A DNA stretch of 42,186 bases from contig CANDMV010000018.1 in the NCBI GenBank assembly GCA_947385875.1, positions 1-42,186 on the forward strand, given 5' to 3'. The position numbers and the translations under genes are program-made. This DNA is from an uncultured Eubacterium sp. (GTDB taxonomy: Bacteria > Bacillota > Clostridia > Lachnospirales > Lachnospiraceae). The notes beneath the pieces were generated by a model that was given only the letters and a program-made list of their open reading frames with translations, did not search any database and had not been told where the DNA came from. Shown here one piece after another: positions 30,629-38,026 of the stretch; the first letter of the stretch is position 1, and each line of letters opens with the position of its first letter.

Positions 30629-32017
30629 ATGGCTAAGTACGAGGAAAAGCTGCTTATTTTGGCAATGCAGGGGCTTATATATCACAGTGTAGCAAGTATG
30701 CTGTATAACATTTTTTCAGAAAAGACACTGCAAAGTAATATGGGACTGCTGAGCTTGTATATTCCATTACTCATATTTGCTCTGGTTCGTGAAAAATGCA
30801 CTAATTTTTTCATATTTATGCTGCTGCATACAGCTGTGTGCGGAAGTTATCTGCTTATAATTTCAGAAATGGAGCTGCGGATTATCACGCTGGCCTGTGT
30901 TTTCATTATGGTTTTATCGTCCATTCTTACGAAGCTGAAGCCGGTTTATGTTCGTGATGAAAGTCCGTCGGCAGTATTTGTAGTAGTATTTGCTGCAGTT
31001 TATTTATCTGCATATAGTACCCATAGACCTGTTGTAATGCAGATTAGTTATTATGAAGCATTTTTGTTTCTTATTTTCTTTGTGATTCTTAGAAGCTTCA
31101 AAAATACAGCAAATTTTATAAAAGTAAACGATGGGATAGAAAATATGCCGGCGGGTGCGATTCGCAGGATGAGCAGAATGCTTCTGGCGATATTCGTACT
31201 GTTTTTGATTGCAGGAATGGTGCTGATACAATATATGCCTATGGATGAAATGGTTCAAGCAGTTGGCATCGTGCTTCGAAATCTGATACGGGCTGTTATT
31301 TTAATTATCATCAGACTGTTTTCTGGTAAAGAAGAGACAGTGGAAGAAAGTGGACCGGTGGGCAAGGGAGAAATGCCTTCACTGGAAGGTGGAGAAGCAT
31401 CTGTGTTTTGGCAGATGTTAAATCATATCATGATCGCTGTATTTTACATTGCGCTGGCGGCTGCAGCGGTATATTTGATGGCAAGACTTTTCTATAAATT
31501 ATATATACGTTTTTATGAACAGCAGAAAGATCTCAAAGACGAGAGTGAATTTTTGTGGAAGAGTCCATTAGAGAAAGAACATATAGGAAAGATAAGGATA
31601 AAAACAAACCGATGGAACGGCGGCGGTACTGATCAAAAAATCCGGTTTCTGTATAAAAAATATATCAGAAATAACGCAGGAAGAAACACTGTAATTCCAC
31701 ATATAATGACGCCAAGTGAGCTGGAAATTTTTGTCAAAAAGATAAATTTTGGTAAAAATAAGAAAGAAAAGGAAGAAATAGAAAAAGATGCAGAAAAGCT
31801 GAAAGAGGCACTGTGGAGTTTCGGTAAAAAGATGATTGAAAAGGAAGAAATAGCAGATCTTTTAGATGATGGGAGGCAGCATGAGAATGTTGCAAATGTT
31901 GATGAACAGATGCAGATGAGAATCAGCTTGTATGAAAAAGCGCGTTATAGTAAGCGTGAATGCAGCCGGAAGGAAGTGGAAGTGATGAAGCAAAGTATTA
32001 AATCTCCTAAGGTATAA
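30629..32017 (+). CDS. Multi-spanning membrane protein, DUF4129-like C-terminus
   Basis: 462 residues. About seven hydrophobic segments in the first 300, then a cytoplasmic charged region with the pattern FLYKKYIRNN...MTPSELE...YEKARYSKRECS near the end. This resembles the C-terminal DUF4129 part of transglutaminase-like membrane proteins that accompany DUF58. The transglutaminase catalytic domain itself is not evident. It directly follows the DUF58 gene and probably works with it. GAGAGG precedes ATG 30629. Confidence 0.65.
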   Translation: MAKYEEKLLILAMQGLIYHSVASMLYNIFSEKTLQSNMGLLSLYIPLLIFALVREKCTNFFIFMLLHTAVCGSYLLIISEMELRIITLACVFIMVLSSILTKLKPVYVRDESPSAVFVVVFAAVYLSAYSTHRPVVMQISYYEAFLFLIFFVILRSFKNTANFIKVNDGIENMPAGAIRRMSRMLLAIFVLFLIAGMVLIQYMPMDEMVQAVGIVLRNLIRAVILIIIRLFSGKEETVEESGPVGKGEMPSLEGGEASVFWQMLNHIMIAVFYIALAAAAVYLMARLFYKLYIRFYEQQKDLKDESEFLWKSPLEKEHIGKIRIKTNRWNGGGTDQKIRFLYKKYIRNNAGRNTVIPHIMTPSELEIFVKKINFGKNKKEKEEIEKDAEKLKEALWSFGKKMIEKEEIADLLDDGRQHENVANVDEQMQMRISLYEKARYSKRECSRKEVEVMKQSIKSPKV

Positions 32018-32082
32018 AAATCGTCATTTTACAGATACTACAACGGCATAAAGTAAAATCTGTAAATGGAGGAATTTTTCAT

Positions 32083-32631
32083 ATGAAAGCAACAGGTATA
32101 GTCAGACGAATAGATGATTTGGGGCGAGTCGTCATCCCCAAAGAAATCAGAAGGACATTACGGATTCGTGAAGGGGATCCGCTTGAAATATTTACTGACC
32201 GCGAAGGAGAGATTATCCTGAAAAAATATTCTCCGATTGGCGAGCTCAGCGAATTTGCCGGCCAGTATGCTGAATCACTGGCGCAGACAACAGGCATGTT
32301 AGTATGTATCACAGACCGCGATCATGTAATCGCAGCGTCTGGAAATGGGAAAAAAGATTTTGAGGGTAAGCCCATCAGCCACCAGCTAGAGTGTGTGATT
32401 GAAGATAGAAACAGCATGGTTGCAAGTAAAGAAGAAAGTGAATTTGTGAAAGTCACATTGGATGACAGCGGAGAATTTACTTCACAGGCAATTAGTACCA
32501 TAATCAGCGAAGGGGATGCGATTGGTTCAGTGATTCTATACAATAAAGATGAAAAGACGAAAATGGGAGACACGGAAAGCAAGCTGACAATGACGGCAGC
32601 AGGCTTTTTAGGCAGACAAATGGAGCAATAG
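32083..32631 (+). CDS. spoVT: Stage V sporulation transcription factor SpoVT
   Basis: 182 residues. An AbrB-type swapped-hairpin DNA-binding domain (1-50, MKATGIVRRIDDLGRVVIPKEIRRTLRIREGD) is followed by a GAF-like domain (about 56-180). Length and both domains match SpoVT, which tunes sigma-G-dependent genes in the forespore. GGAGG eight or nine bases upstream supports the start. It indicates that the organism belongs to an endospore-forming lineage. Confidence 0.93.
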   Translation: MKATGIVRRIDDLGRVVIPKEIRRTLRIREGDPLEIFTDREGEIILKKYSPIGELSEFAGQYAESLAQTTGMLVCITDRDHVIAASGNGKKDFEGKPISHQLECVIEDRNSMVASKEESEFVKVTLDDSGEFTSQAISTIISEGDAIGSVILYNKDEKTKMGDTESKLTMTAAGFLGRQMEQ

Positions 32632-32703
32632 TCCAAATGAGATATAAAAAGTGAAAACAGAAACATTATAATTTAAAACAGAAATTGATTAATCTGGAAA
32701 AAT

Positions 32704-32765
32704 ACAGCTGTGTCATTTTAAATGCATTAGAAGGAGAAAAATCTGCAAATAAATGACACAGCTGT
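32704..32765 (-). terminator. 15-bp perfect inverted repeat between convergent genes
   Basis: ACAGCTGTGTCATTT (32704-32718) and AAATGACACAGCTGT (32751-32765) are perfectly complementary. On the minus strand the stem is followed by ATTTTTCC, so it should terminate the lipoprotein transcript; the plus-strand tail (TTATCTG) is a weaker terminator for spoVT. Confidence 0.65.
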
Positions 32766-32820
32766 TTATCTGATAAAGATGTATTAAATCAATATATAAT
32801 TTAATTAGATGTAGTTTTAT

Positions 32821-33882
32821 TTAAATATCGTATTCAGCATCTACATTGGTAATATCAGCCTGCTCTTCTAAAAGCTTCAGGACTTTATCCTCTAAAAGCT
32901 GATTTCGGATATCATCTTCGCCGTAATCATTGATAAATTCTGATTTGGAATCGTAATCATTTTCTTTCATGTAATGTGCAATGCCTTCTTCGTAATCATC
33001 ATCACTTAATGTTATATTTTCATTTTGCAAAATGGCATCAATTACAATACCGCGGTACAATGAGTATTTAATATCGTTCTCAACTTCCTCTTTGCTTAAA
33101 TCAAGCGCTTCATAGATTTCATCCAAATCCATATCAAACATGCCGAACATTTCGAGGCAGCCGCTTTCGTATTCCTCACGAGACATGTCATAATCTTTTT
33201 TGGAATATTGTAATATGCTGGATGCTTCCACAACCTGTCTGAGAAGCTCCTCCTGAAGCTCGTCTGTACTTTCGCTTTCATAGGAGTCAGCGATAGATTC
33301 ACGGACAGAATCAGTAAATTTTTCATAAGTATCACATGAAGTATGCTTTTTTATGAATTCATCGGTAAGCTCCGGCATAATTTCTTCTTTAATGTCTGTA
33401 ATGCTGATCTTAAAATCTACCGTTTTTCCAGCCAGATCCATATCAGAAAAATCAGCATCGTAGTCAATCGTAAAATCCAGTTTGTCCCCGGCAGTAACTC
33501 CTGTCAGGCGCTCATCGAATTCGGCTCCATACTCCTGTTCGCCCAGAGTAAAATAATAATCGTTTTCCTCCATAATGGTTTTGCCGTCAGAAGAGGCTGT
33601 AAAATTTGTGCCGACCAGATCTCCGTCTATCGAAGGGCGGGTAATAGATTTATAATCCGCATAATCGGAAAGCAGATCGTGGATCTCGTTTTCCACAGCT
33701 TTTTCTGTAACAATGTAATTTTTTTTCTCAGCTTTTAGCCCGGAATAAGGCGCCAAAGATACATATTCATTGTTATAGACCGCATCGGGCAGCTGTTTAT
33801 TACCAGTTGTAATTATGGAATGATTGCTGCAGGCAGTAAGTAAGCAGACGGAAAGAAATAAGATTGTAAGTTTTTTTCTCAA
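32821..33882 (-). CDS. Trigger-factor-like extracytoplasmic lipoprotein (putative PPIase/chaperone)
   Basis: 353 residues from TTG 33882, chosen because AAGGAGG lies seven bases upstream. A lipoprotein signal (LTILFLSVCLLTAC with lipobox Cys) is followed by an FKBP-like region resembling the trigger factor PPIase domain (GDLVGTNFTASSDG...FDERLTGVTAGDKLDFTIDY...) and a long helical part like the trigger factor C-terminal chaperone domain (ELTDEFIKK...). The ribosome-binding N-terminal domain is absent. So it is probably a membrane-anchored foldase outside the cell, comparable in role to PrsA. The inference is from domain resemblance; PPIase active-site conservation is not verified. Confidence 0.75.
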   Translation of the reverse strand: MRKKLTILFLSVCLLTACSNHSIITTGNKQLPDAVYNNEYVSLAPYSGLKAEKKNYIVTEKAVENEIHDLLSDYADYKSITRPSIDGDLVGTNFTASSDGKTIMEENDYYFTLGEQEYGAEFDERLTGVTAGDKLDFTIDYDADFSDMDLAGKTVDFKISITDIKEEIMPELTDEFIKKHTSCDTYEKFTDSVRESIADSYESESTDELQEELLRQVVEASSILQYSKKDYDMSREEYESGCLEMFGMFDMDLDEIYEALDLSKEEVENDIKYSLYRGIVIDAILQNENITLSDDDYEEGIAHYMKENDYDSKSEFINDYGEDDIRNQLLEDKVLKLLEEQADITNVDAEYDI

Positions 33883-34124
33883 AGCAATTCCTCCTTGGAA
33901 TGTATTCATTTAAATTTTGTTCCTAATAGCTTAAGATACAAGCTCAGCCATTATTATACCATATTTTTTTAAGAATCTGTGTCCAAAATCTGAACAATGT
34001 ATGAGAAATACTATTGAGAATTATCGGCTTTATGTGTAAAATAGATGCAAAAGGCAGTCACAGCAGTTATCTTTGGCAATTAGACAAAGAAGAGATAAAA
34101 AAGAAAAATATTGGAGAAGGCATC

Positions 34125-36176
34125 ATGGCAAAACAGACAAAGAAGAAAAAATACCGTGGATTTTGGATTTTTTTCAAATTGCAGCTGTTGCTGCTCTTAG
34201 TAATTGCAGGGGCGGCAGCGTATTATTTTGGTGGCGGATATGCCCGGACCGTTGCTCATTTAAAAGAAGATGCAGATTCTCTGGTAGCAAGATCCAGTAA
34301 GAACCTGTTTCGAAAAGGTGAGACAGGATTGGTTTATGATGAAAAAGGAAATCTGCTGAAAGCTTACAAAGGTGAAAAAGACTCCTATTATATTGAATAC
34401 GAAAATATTCCGGACATCGTCATAAAGACATTTATTGCGGTAGAAGACCGTCAATTTTTAAAGCACAACGGAGTAGATTACCGTGCGATCGCAAGAGCAG
34501 TGTTTGCTATGATACAAAACGGTGAGGTTACACAGGGCGGCAGTACGATTACGCAGCAGCTTGCGCGGACCGTTTTTCTGAATACGGAAAGAACATGGCA
34601 GCGTAAAATGGAAGAGATTTTTATCGCACGAAATCTGGAAGATAAGTATACAAAAAGCCAGATTATGGAGTTTTATTTGAATAATATATATTTCGGACAC
34701 GGATATTACGGCATTCAGGCAGCGGCGCGGGGATATTTCAGCAAAAATATTGATGAGCTGGATTTGTCACAGGTAGTTTTTTTATGTGCAATCCCCAATA
34801 ATCCTACCTTATATGATCCTGTTAAGAATAAAAAAAATACCCTGAGCAGACGCAACAGAATGCTGACCAGCATGTATGAGCAGGGATGTATCTCATTATC
34901 AGCTTCCAAAGATGCGAAGGAAGAGAGGATCAAGCTCAAAAGGAGTAAGGGTACTAGAAAGATTGATTATGTGGAGACATATGTAAATTATTGCGCGGTT
35001 CGTGCGCTGATGAAAACTCAGGGATTTCAATTTCAGCATTATTTTGATGATGAAAAGCAGGAAAAGGAATACGAAAAAGAGTATAGGCTTGCATATACGG
35101 AATGTGAAAGCAGTCTATATACGAACGGCTATCGGATTTATACTTCTATTAATATGAATCATCAGGAAGCACTGCAGGATGCGATCGACGTAGGACTCGG
35201 AGGCTTTCAGGATTTGAGTGAGGAGGGAGTCTATAAGCTGCAGGGAGCTGGCGTGACAATAGATAATGCAACCGGATATGTCACGGCGGTTGTTGGCGGA
35301 AGGACGCAGGACTTTGAAGGATATACCTTTAATCGGGCCTATCAGAGCTATCGGCAGCCTGGCAGCGCGATTAAACCGCTGCTTGTATATACGCCGATGT
35401 TAGAGCGGGGCTATACCCCGAATACAGTTGTCGTAGATGAGCCGATCGAAGACGGACCTTCTAATGCTGACGGAGTATATGAAGGTGAGATCACTCTGCG
35501 CCACGCAGTGAAAAGATCAAAAAATACAATAGCATGGAAGCTTTTTGATGAATTAACACCTCTGACAGGACTTGATTATTTAAAAGCAATGAATTTTACA
35601 AAAATAGATGCAGAAGATGAAAGACTGCCGTCAGCACTCGGAGGATTTACAATAGGCGTATCACCGCTTGAAATGGCAGCAGGTTATGCTGCCCTGCAAA
35701 ATGATGGCTGTTACCGGGAACCTACCTGCATTATTAAAATAGAAGATACGCAGGGGAATCTGATTTACACTTCGGAGACAGAAGCAGAGAAAAGTCAAAA
35801 AAAATCAAAAAATCAAAAGGCAGATGGCACACGCATTTATAAATCAAATGCAGCACGTACAATGACAGATTTGTTACAGACGGTAATGACGGAAGGTACA
35901 GGCAGAGGTCTGGGGCTGGGCGATATGCCTTCAGCAGGCAAGACTGGAACTACGAATGAAAATAAGGATGGCTGGTTTGTAGGCTATACTCGACATTATA
36001 CAACCAGTGTCTGGGTAGGCTATGACCAGCCGGCACAGCTGCCGGGGCTGACTGGTTCCACTTATCCGGGTAATATCTGGCATAATTATATGCTGTCGAT
36101 TCATGAGGGAAAGACACCGATGAGCTTTATACCTTATATTGAACAGAAAGAGGTTGAGGATGACTTTGCGGAGTAG
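34125..36176 (+). CDS. Class A penicillin-binding protein
   Basis: 683 residues: a membrane anchor near 17-38, a GT51 glycosyltransferase domain with catalytic Glu107 in AVEDRQFLKHNGVD and the GGSTITQQLAR motif, then a transpeptidase domain with SxxK at Ser414 (GSAIKP), SKN (KRSKNTIAW) and KTG at Lys606 (AGKTGTT). It polymerises and cross-links peptidoglycan. ATG 34125 follows GGAGAAGG and opens MAKQTKKKKYRGFW; an in-frame start at 34014 lacks a ribosome site. All catalytic motifs are intact. It is the most obvious beta-lactam target in the window, alongside two BlaI/BlaR1-type loci. Confidence 0.93.
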   Translation: MAKQTKKKKYRGFWIFFKLQLLLLLVIAGAAAYYFGGGYARTVAHLKEDADSLVARSSKNLFRKGETGLVYDEKGNLLKAYKGEKDSYYIEYENIPDIVIKTFIAVEDRQFLKHNGVDYRAIARAVFAMIQNGEVTQGGSTITQQLARTVFLNTERTWQRKMEEIFIARNLEDKYTKSQIMEFYLNNIYFGHGYYGIQAAARGYFSKNIDELDLSQVVFLCAIPNNPTLYDPVKNKKNTLSRRNRMLTSMYEQGCISLSASKDAKEERIKLKRSKGTRKIDYVETYVNYCAVRALMKTQGFQFQHYFDDEKQEKEYEKEYRLAYTECESSLYTNGYRIYTSINMNHQEALQDAIDVGLGGFQDLSEEGVYKLQGAGVTIDNATGYVTAVVGGRTQDFEGYTFNRAYQSYRQPGSAIKPLLVYTPMLERGYTPNTVVVDEPIEDGPSNADGVYEGEITLRHAVKRSKNTIAWKLFDELTPLTGLDYLKAMNFTKIDAEDERLPSALGGFTIGVSPLEMAAGYAALQNDGCYREPTCIIKIEDTQGNLIYTSETEAEKSQKKSKNQKADGTRIYKSNAARTMTDLLQTVMTEGTGRGLGLGDMPSAGKTGTTNENKDGWFVGYTRHYTTSVWVGYDQPAQLPGLTGSTYPGNIWHNYMLSIHEGKTPMSFIPYIEQKEVEDDFAE

Positions 36177-36236
36177 GAGGCGGAAGTCTGTCGTACATTT
36201 GGCAATTTGAAGAAGGAGCTCTTTTTAAACAGGTAA

Positions 36237-36358
36237 TAGCATCCGGCCCGCTGGAAGCTTTACCTTTGGCGAAGGGCTGGCTGCTCGAAAAGCAAAGTTC
36301 TTTGACCCAGATTAGGTAGCGGGCGCCTGGTCTGGGTGTGTAGTAATCGAACTATAAC
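36237..36358. mobile_element. Truncated copy of the 27335-type hairpin element
   Basis: The interior GTAATAGCATCCGGCCCGCT...GGAAG...GGCGAAGGG matches the 20220 and 27335 elements. The right end GAACTATAAC is a recognisable terminus, the complement of a GTTATAGTTC start. No left end or target duplication is visible, so the copy is probably incomplete. A GCCCGCT/AGCGGGC stem remains. Confidence 0.5.
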
Positions 36359-36384
36359 TTAATTTAATAAATTTAAAAAATTAC

Positions 36385-36413
36385 TAGACAAAATGCTTTA
36401 GATGTGATAACAT
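36385..36413 (+). promoter_or_regulatory. Candidate tRNA promoter
   Basis: TAGACA (36385-36390), a 17-bp spacer and TAACAT (36408-36413), 32 bases before the tRNA. Spacing and position fit a tRNA promoter. Confidence 0.5.
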
Positions 36414-36445
36414 AATTCAAGTGGTAAGAAACATATTTAGAAAAG

Positions 36446-36519
36446 CGATGCGTGGCTCAGTTTGGTAGAGCGCTGCGTTCGGGACGCAGAGGCCGCAGGT
36501 TCAAATCCTGTCGCATCGA
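36446..36519 (+). tRNA. tRNA-Pro (anticodon CGG)
   Basis: A complete cloverleaf. Acceptor CGATGCG/CGCATCG, D arm GCTC...GAGC, anticodon stem CTGCG/CGCAG around TTCGGGA (anticodon CGG, reading CCG proline codons), T arm GCAGG/CCTGT with TTCAAAT, discriminator A. The 3' CCA is not encoded. A strong terminator follows. Mobile-element remnants downstream suggest that the locus has served as an integration site. Confidence 0.92.
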
Positions 36520-36533
36520 CTCTTGGCAGGGGC

Positions 36534-36580
36534 ACCGGAAACGTTGATTTTAAAAGGTTTCCGGTTCTTTTTTATTTTTT
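36534..36580 (+). terminator. Rho-independent terminator after tRNA-Pro
   Basis: ACCGGAAAC and GTTTCCGGT form a 9-bp stem followed by TCTTTTTTATTTTTT. Confidence 0.9.
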
Positions 36581-36628
36581 GTATACTGCCACAGATACAT
36601 TGATTTGCGAGCGTTACCCAAAATCCAT

Positions 36629-36797
36629 TTAAGCAAATAAATCAAATGCTATGTTGTATATTTCGCTCAAGTCGTTTTCACTGGTATTTAACCGTTGGCG
36701 GTTGAAGTGGGCGTAAATATTTAAAGTAGTCTGCGTGTCCGTATGACCCAGCCAGTATTGCAGTTTTTTTATGTCCCATCCTTTGTTAATCAGCATA
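36629..36797 (-). pseudogene. C-terminal remnant of tyrosine recombinase (integrase)
   Basis: On the minus strand about 55 codons read LINKGWDIKKLQYWLGHTDT, then QTTLNIYAHFN, ending in a natural stop at 36629-36631 (IAFDLFA). This is the end of a phage/ICE-type tyrosine recombinase: LGH with the conserved His, then the IYAH segment carrying the Tyr nucleophile. Everything upstream (the catalytic Arg region and N-terminus) is gone; the frame ends at about 36797, where repressor sequence on the other strand begins. It is clearly a deletion scar next to a tRNA. Confidence 0.8.
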
Positions 36798-37058
36798 GAT
36801 CAAGAAAATATGGCAGAGAAGCTAAATATCTCTATAAAACATTATGGCAGTGTGGAAGGAGGGATTGCCGGGTTGTCACTAGAAAATCTTATAAATGCAA
36901 GTGAAATTTTTGGTGTTGGCTTAGATTATTTAATAAAAGGGACGAAAGAAACTGATGATAGCATACCTATCAGAATCAAAGAAATATATTTGAACTGTTC
37001 ACCAGAAAAAGAGGATATATACTTGAAATATTAGAGATTTTGAATAAGCTTTGAGCAT
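36771..37058 (+). pseudogene. Truncated and frameshifted XRE-family repressor
   Basis: From about 36795 the plus strand encodes DQENMAEKLNISIKHYGSVE, then LSLENLINASEIFGVGLDYL, the C-terminal half of a Cro/C1-type helix-turn-helix protein. The first helix and start are missing; the preceding 25 bases belong to the integrase remnant. Near 37032 the frame hits TAG, but one extra T would restore KYLEILNKL to the stop at 37056-37058, so a one-base deletion is likely. Probably non-functional. Together with the integrase tail it marks an eroded phage or ICE. Confidence 0.7.
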
Positions 37059-37079
37059 TTATTATAGCCGAAAAAGAAC

Positions 37080-37108
37080 TTGCAAACGAATAAAAGATGT
37101 ATTATATT
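37080..37108 (+). promoter_or_regulatory. Promoter of antisense RNA
   Basis: TTGCAA (37080-37085), a 17-bp spacer and TATATT (37103-37108) direct transcription toward the terminator at 37165-37204. Confidence 0.65.
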
Positions 37109-37114
37109 GTAAAT

Positions 37115-37204
37115 ATGAAAAAGAGCAACCGCCAACAAAGTGGTTGACCAGGTTGAATAGCAATGCCGCCCATCACTAGTCAAAGTATCAGGGTGGCTTT
37201 TGCT
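37115..37204 (+). ncRNA. Antisense RNA (antitoxin) of type I toxin-antitoxin locus
   Basis: Predicted RNA of about 90 nt starting just after the promoter. It contains a hairpin CAACC.C/G.GGTTG (about 37127-37147) and ends at a terminator, GCCGCCC/GGGTGGC (37165-37197) then TTTTGCT. The toxin is transcribed from the opposite strand into this region. On that strand the first hairpin is followed by CTCTTTTTC and would terminate the toxin mRNA, so the two RNAs overlap at their 3' ends. This convergent layout is known from Fst/par and related type I systems. Ends are inferred, not mapped. Confidence 0.65.
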
Positions 37205-37212
37205 ATGTATAG

Positions 37213-37317
37213 CTACTTACAAAACGTAAATACGAATGTAAGCAATGCTAAAAGGAATATGCCAAATGTCAGCAATTCCATGAGAGAAATATGATTTCTG
37301 CGTCTTCTCTTTTTCAT
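37213..37317 (-). CDS. Putative holin-like type I toxin peptide
   Basis: 34 residues: a basic start (MKKRRRRNHISLM) followed by one membrane helix (ELLTFGIFLLALLTFVFTF) ending CK. This composition matches the small putative holin-like toxins annotated in Firmicutes. The ribosome site GGGGGTG is seven or eight bases upstream and can pair into a 9-bp hairpin (37327-37347), which would limit translation. An antisense RNA gene faces it. The peptide probably acts at the membrane when over-produced. It lies among mobile-element remnants. Confidence 0.75.
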   Translation of the reverse strand: MKKRRRRNHISLMELLTFGIFLLALLTFVFTFCK

Positions 37318-37326
37318 AAGCATCAC

Positions 37327-37347
37327 CCCCATTCTTTTAGAATGAGG
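37327..37347 (-). promoter_or_regulatory. Shine-Dalgarno-sequestering hairpin of toxin mRNA
   Basis: On the minus strand CCTCATTCT, loop AAA and AGAATGGGG form a 9-bp stem (one G-T pair) that buries the G-run serving as toxin ribosome binding site. Such 5' structures are a recurrent safeguard in type I toxin mRNAs. Confidence 0.6.
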
Positions 37348-37397
37348 TCAACACACCCTATAACACGGTTACTCTTATATACATTGCAGCACATCTT

Positions 37398-37800
37398 TTG
37401 ACATCATACAACATTATTTTTAACATATGGCAAAAGGATGTTAAGCGGATAGAAGTCATTGTACTGAATGCCATGATCCGTCTGGATACAAGCACTGTCA
37501 TGTCGGATCCTTATGCGCACAAATGCTGTAAGACGCTCGGAGTGAAGAGCGGGGCGAAACACTATAAATACAAGAAGCCCGGAAACCCGTGCAAGATATA
37601 TCCGAACCTGCTTATGGCCGAGATGCAGATTGACAGACCGCTGCAGTGCGTTGTCAGCGACATGACTGCTTTCTATGTGAAGGGCATTTATTATGAACTT
37701 ACGCTATACATGGATATCTAGAACAATGAGATCCTTGCCCATGCCCTCTCATCCATGCGGGGCGACCGAATGACATGCCTAAGCGGCTGCATGGAGGCAT
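37398..37800 (+). pseudogene. IS3-family transposase remnant
   Basis: The frame reads ...LGVKSGAKHYKYKKPGNPC, then VVSDMTAFYVKGIYYELTLYMDI (first two catalytic Asp regions of an OrfB DDE transposase), then TAG at 37719-37721, after which the same frame continues NNEILAHALSSMRGDRM. The N-terminal part and the end with the catalytic Glu are missing. The in-frame TAG stands where related proteins have Trp or a similar residue. A dead insertion sequence fragment; no terminal repeats identified. Confidence 0.7.
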
Positions 37801-37923
37801 AAACTCAATCAATATTCTCCATTTAAACTTTGCGGGTATGGGGTGTATATTTAATTTCTACATAAAAGTCTGTAAAAATTTCTTGCCGGATATTCATAAT
37901 GTTATTATGAAGGAATGTAGTGG

Positions 37924-37950
37924 AAAAAGTCCCCCTCATGACTGAGGGGG
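37924..37950 (-). terminator. Rho-independent terminator of large surface-protein gene
   Basis: On the minus strand CCCCCTC and GAGGGGG form a 7-bp GC-rich stem with a six-base loop, followed by ACTTTTTCC. A second hairpin (AGAACAGATGCGTTCT, about 37958-37973) lies just before it. Confidence 0.85.
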
Positions 37951-38026
37951 ATAGGGAGAACAGATGCGTTCTGCTGCTTTATTATACTCGAACTATGGTT
38001 TTTATAGTATACCTGTTATTACGAAT

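Noticed and set aside
34014..34124. N-terminal extension of the class A PBP
   Set aside because: No ribosome site and no similarity to PBP starts; ATG 34125 with GGAGAAGG fits the membrane anchor position.
36771..36795. Start codon of the XRE-type gene
   Set aside because: These bases encode the integrase remnant on the other strand; homology to repressors begins only after about 36795.
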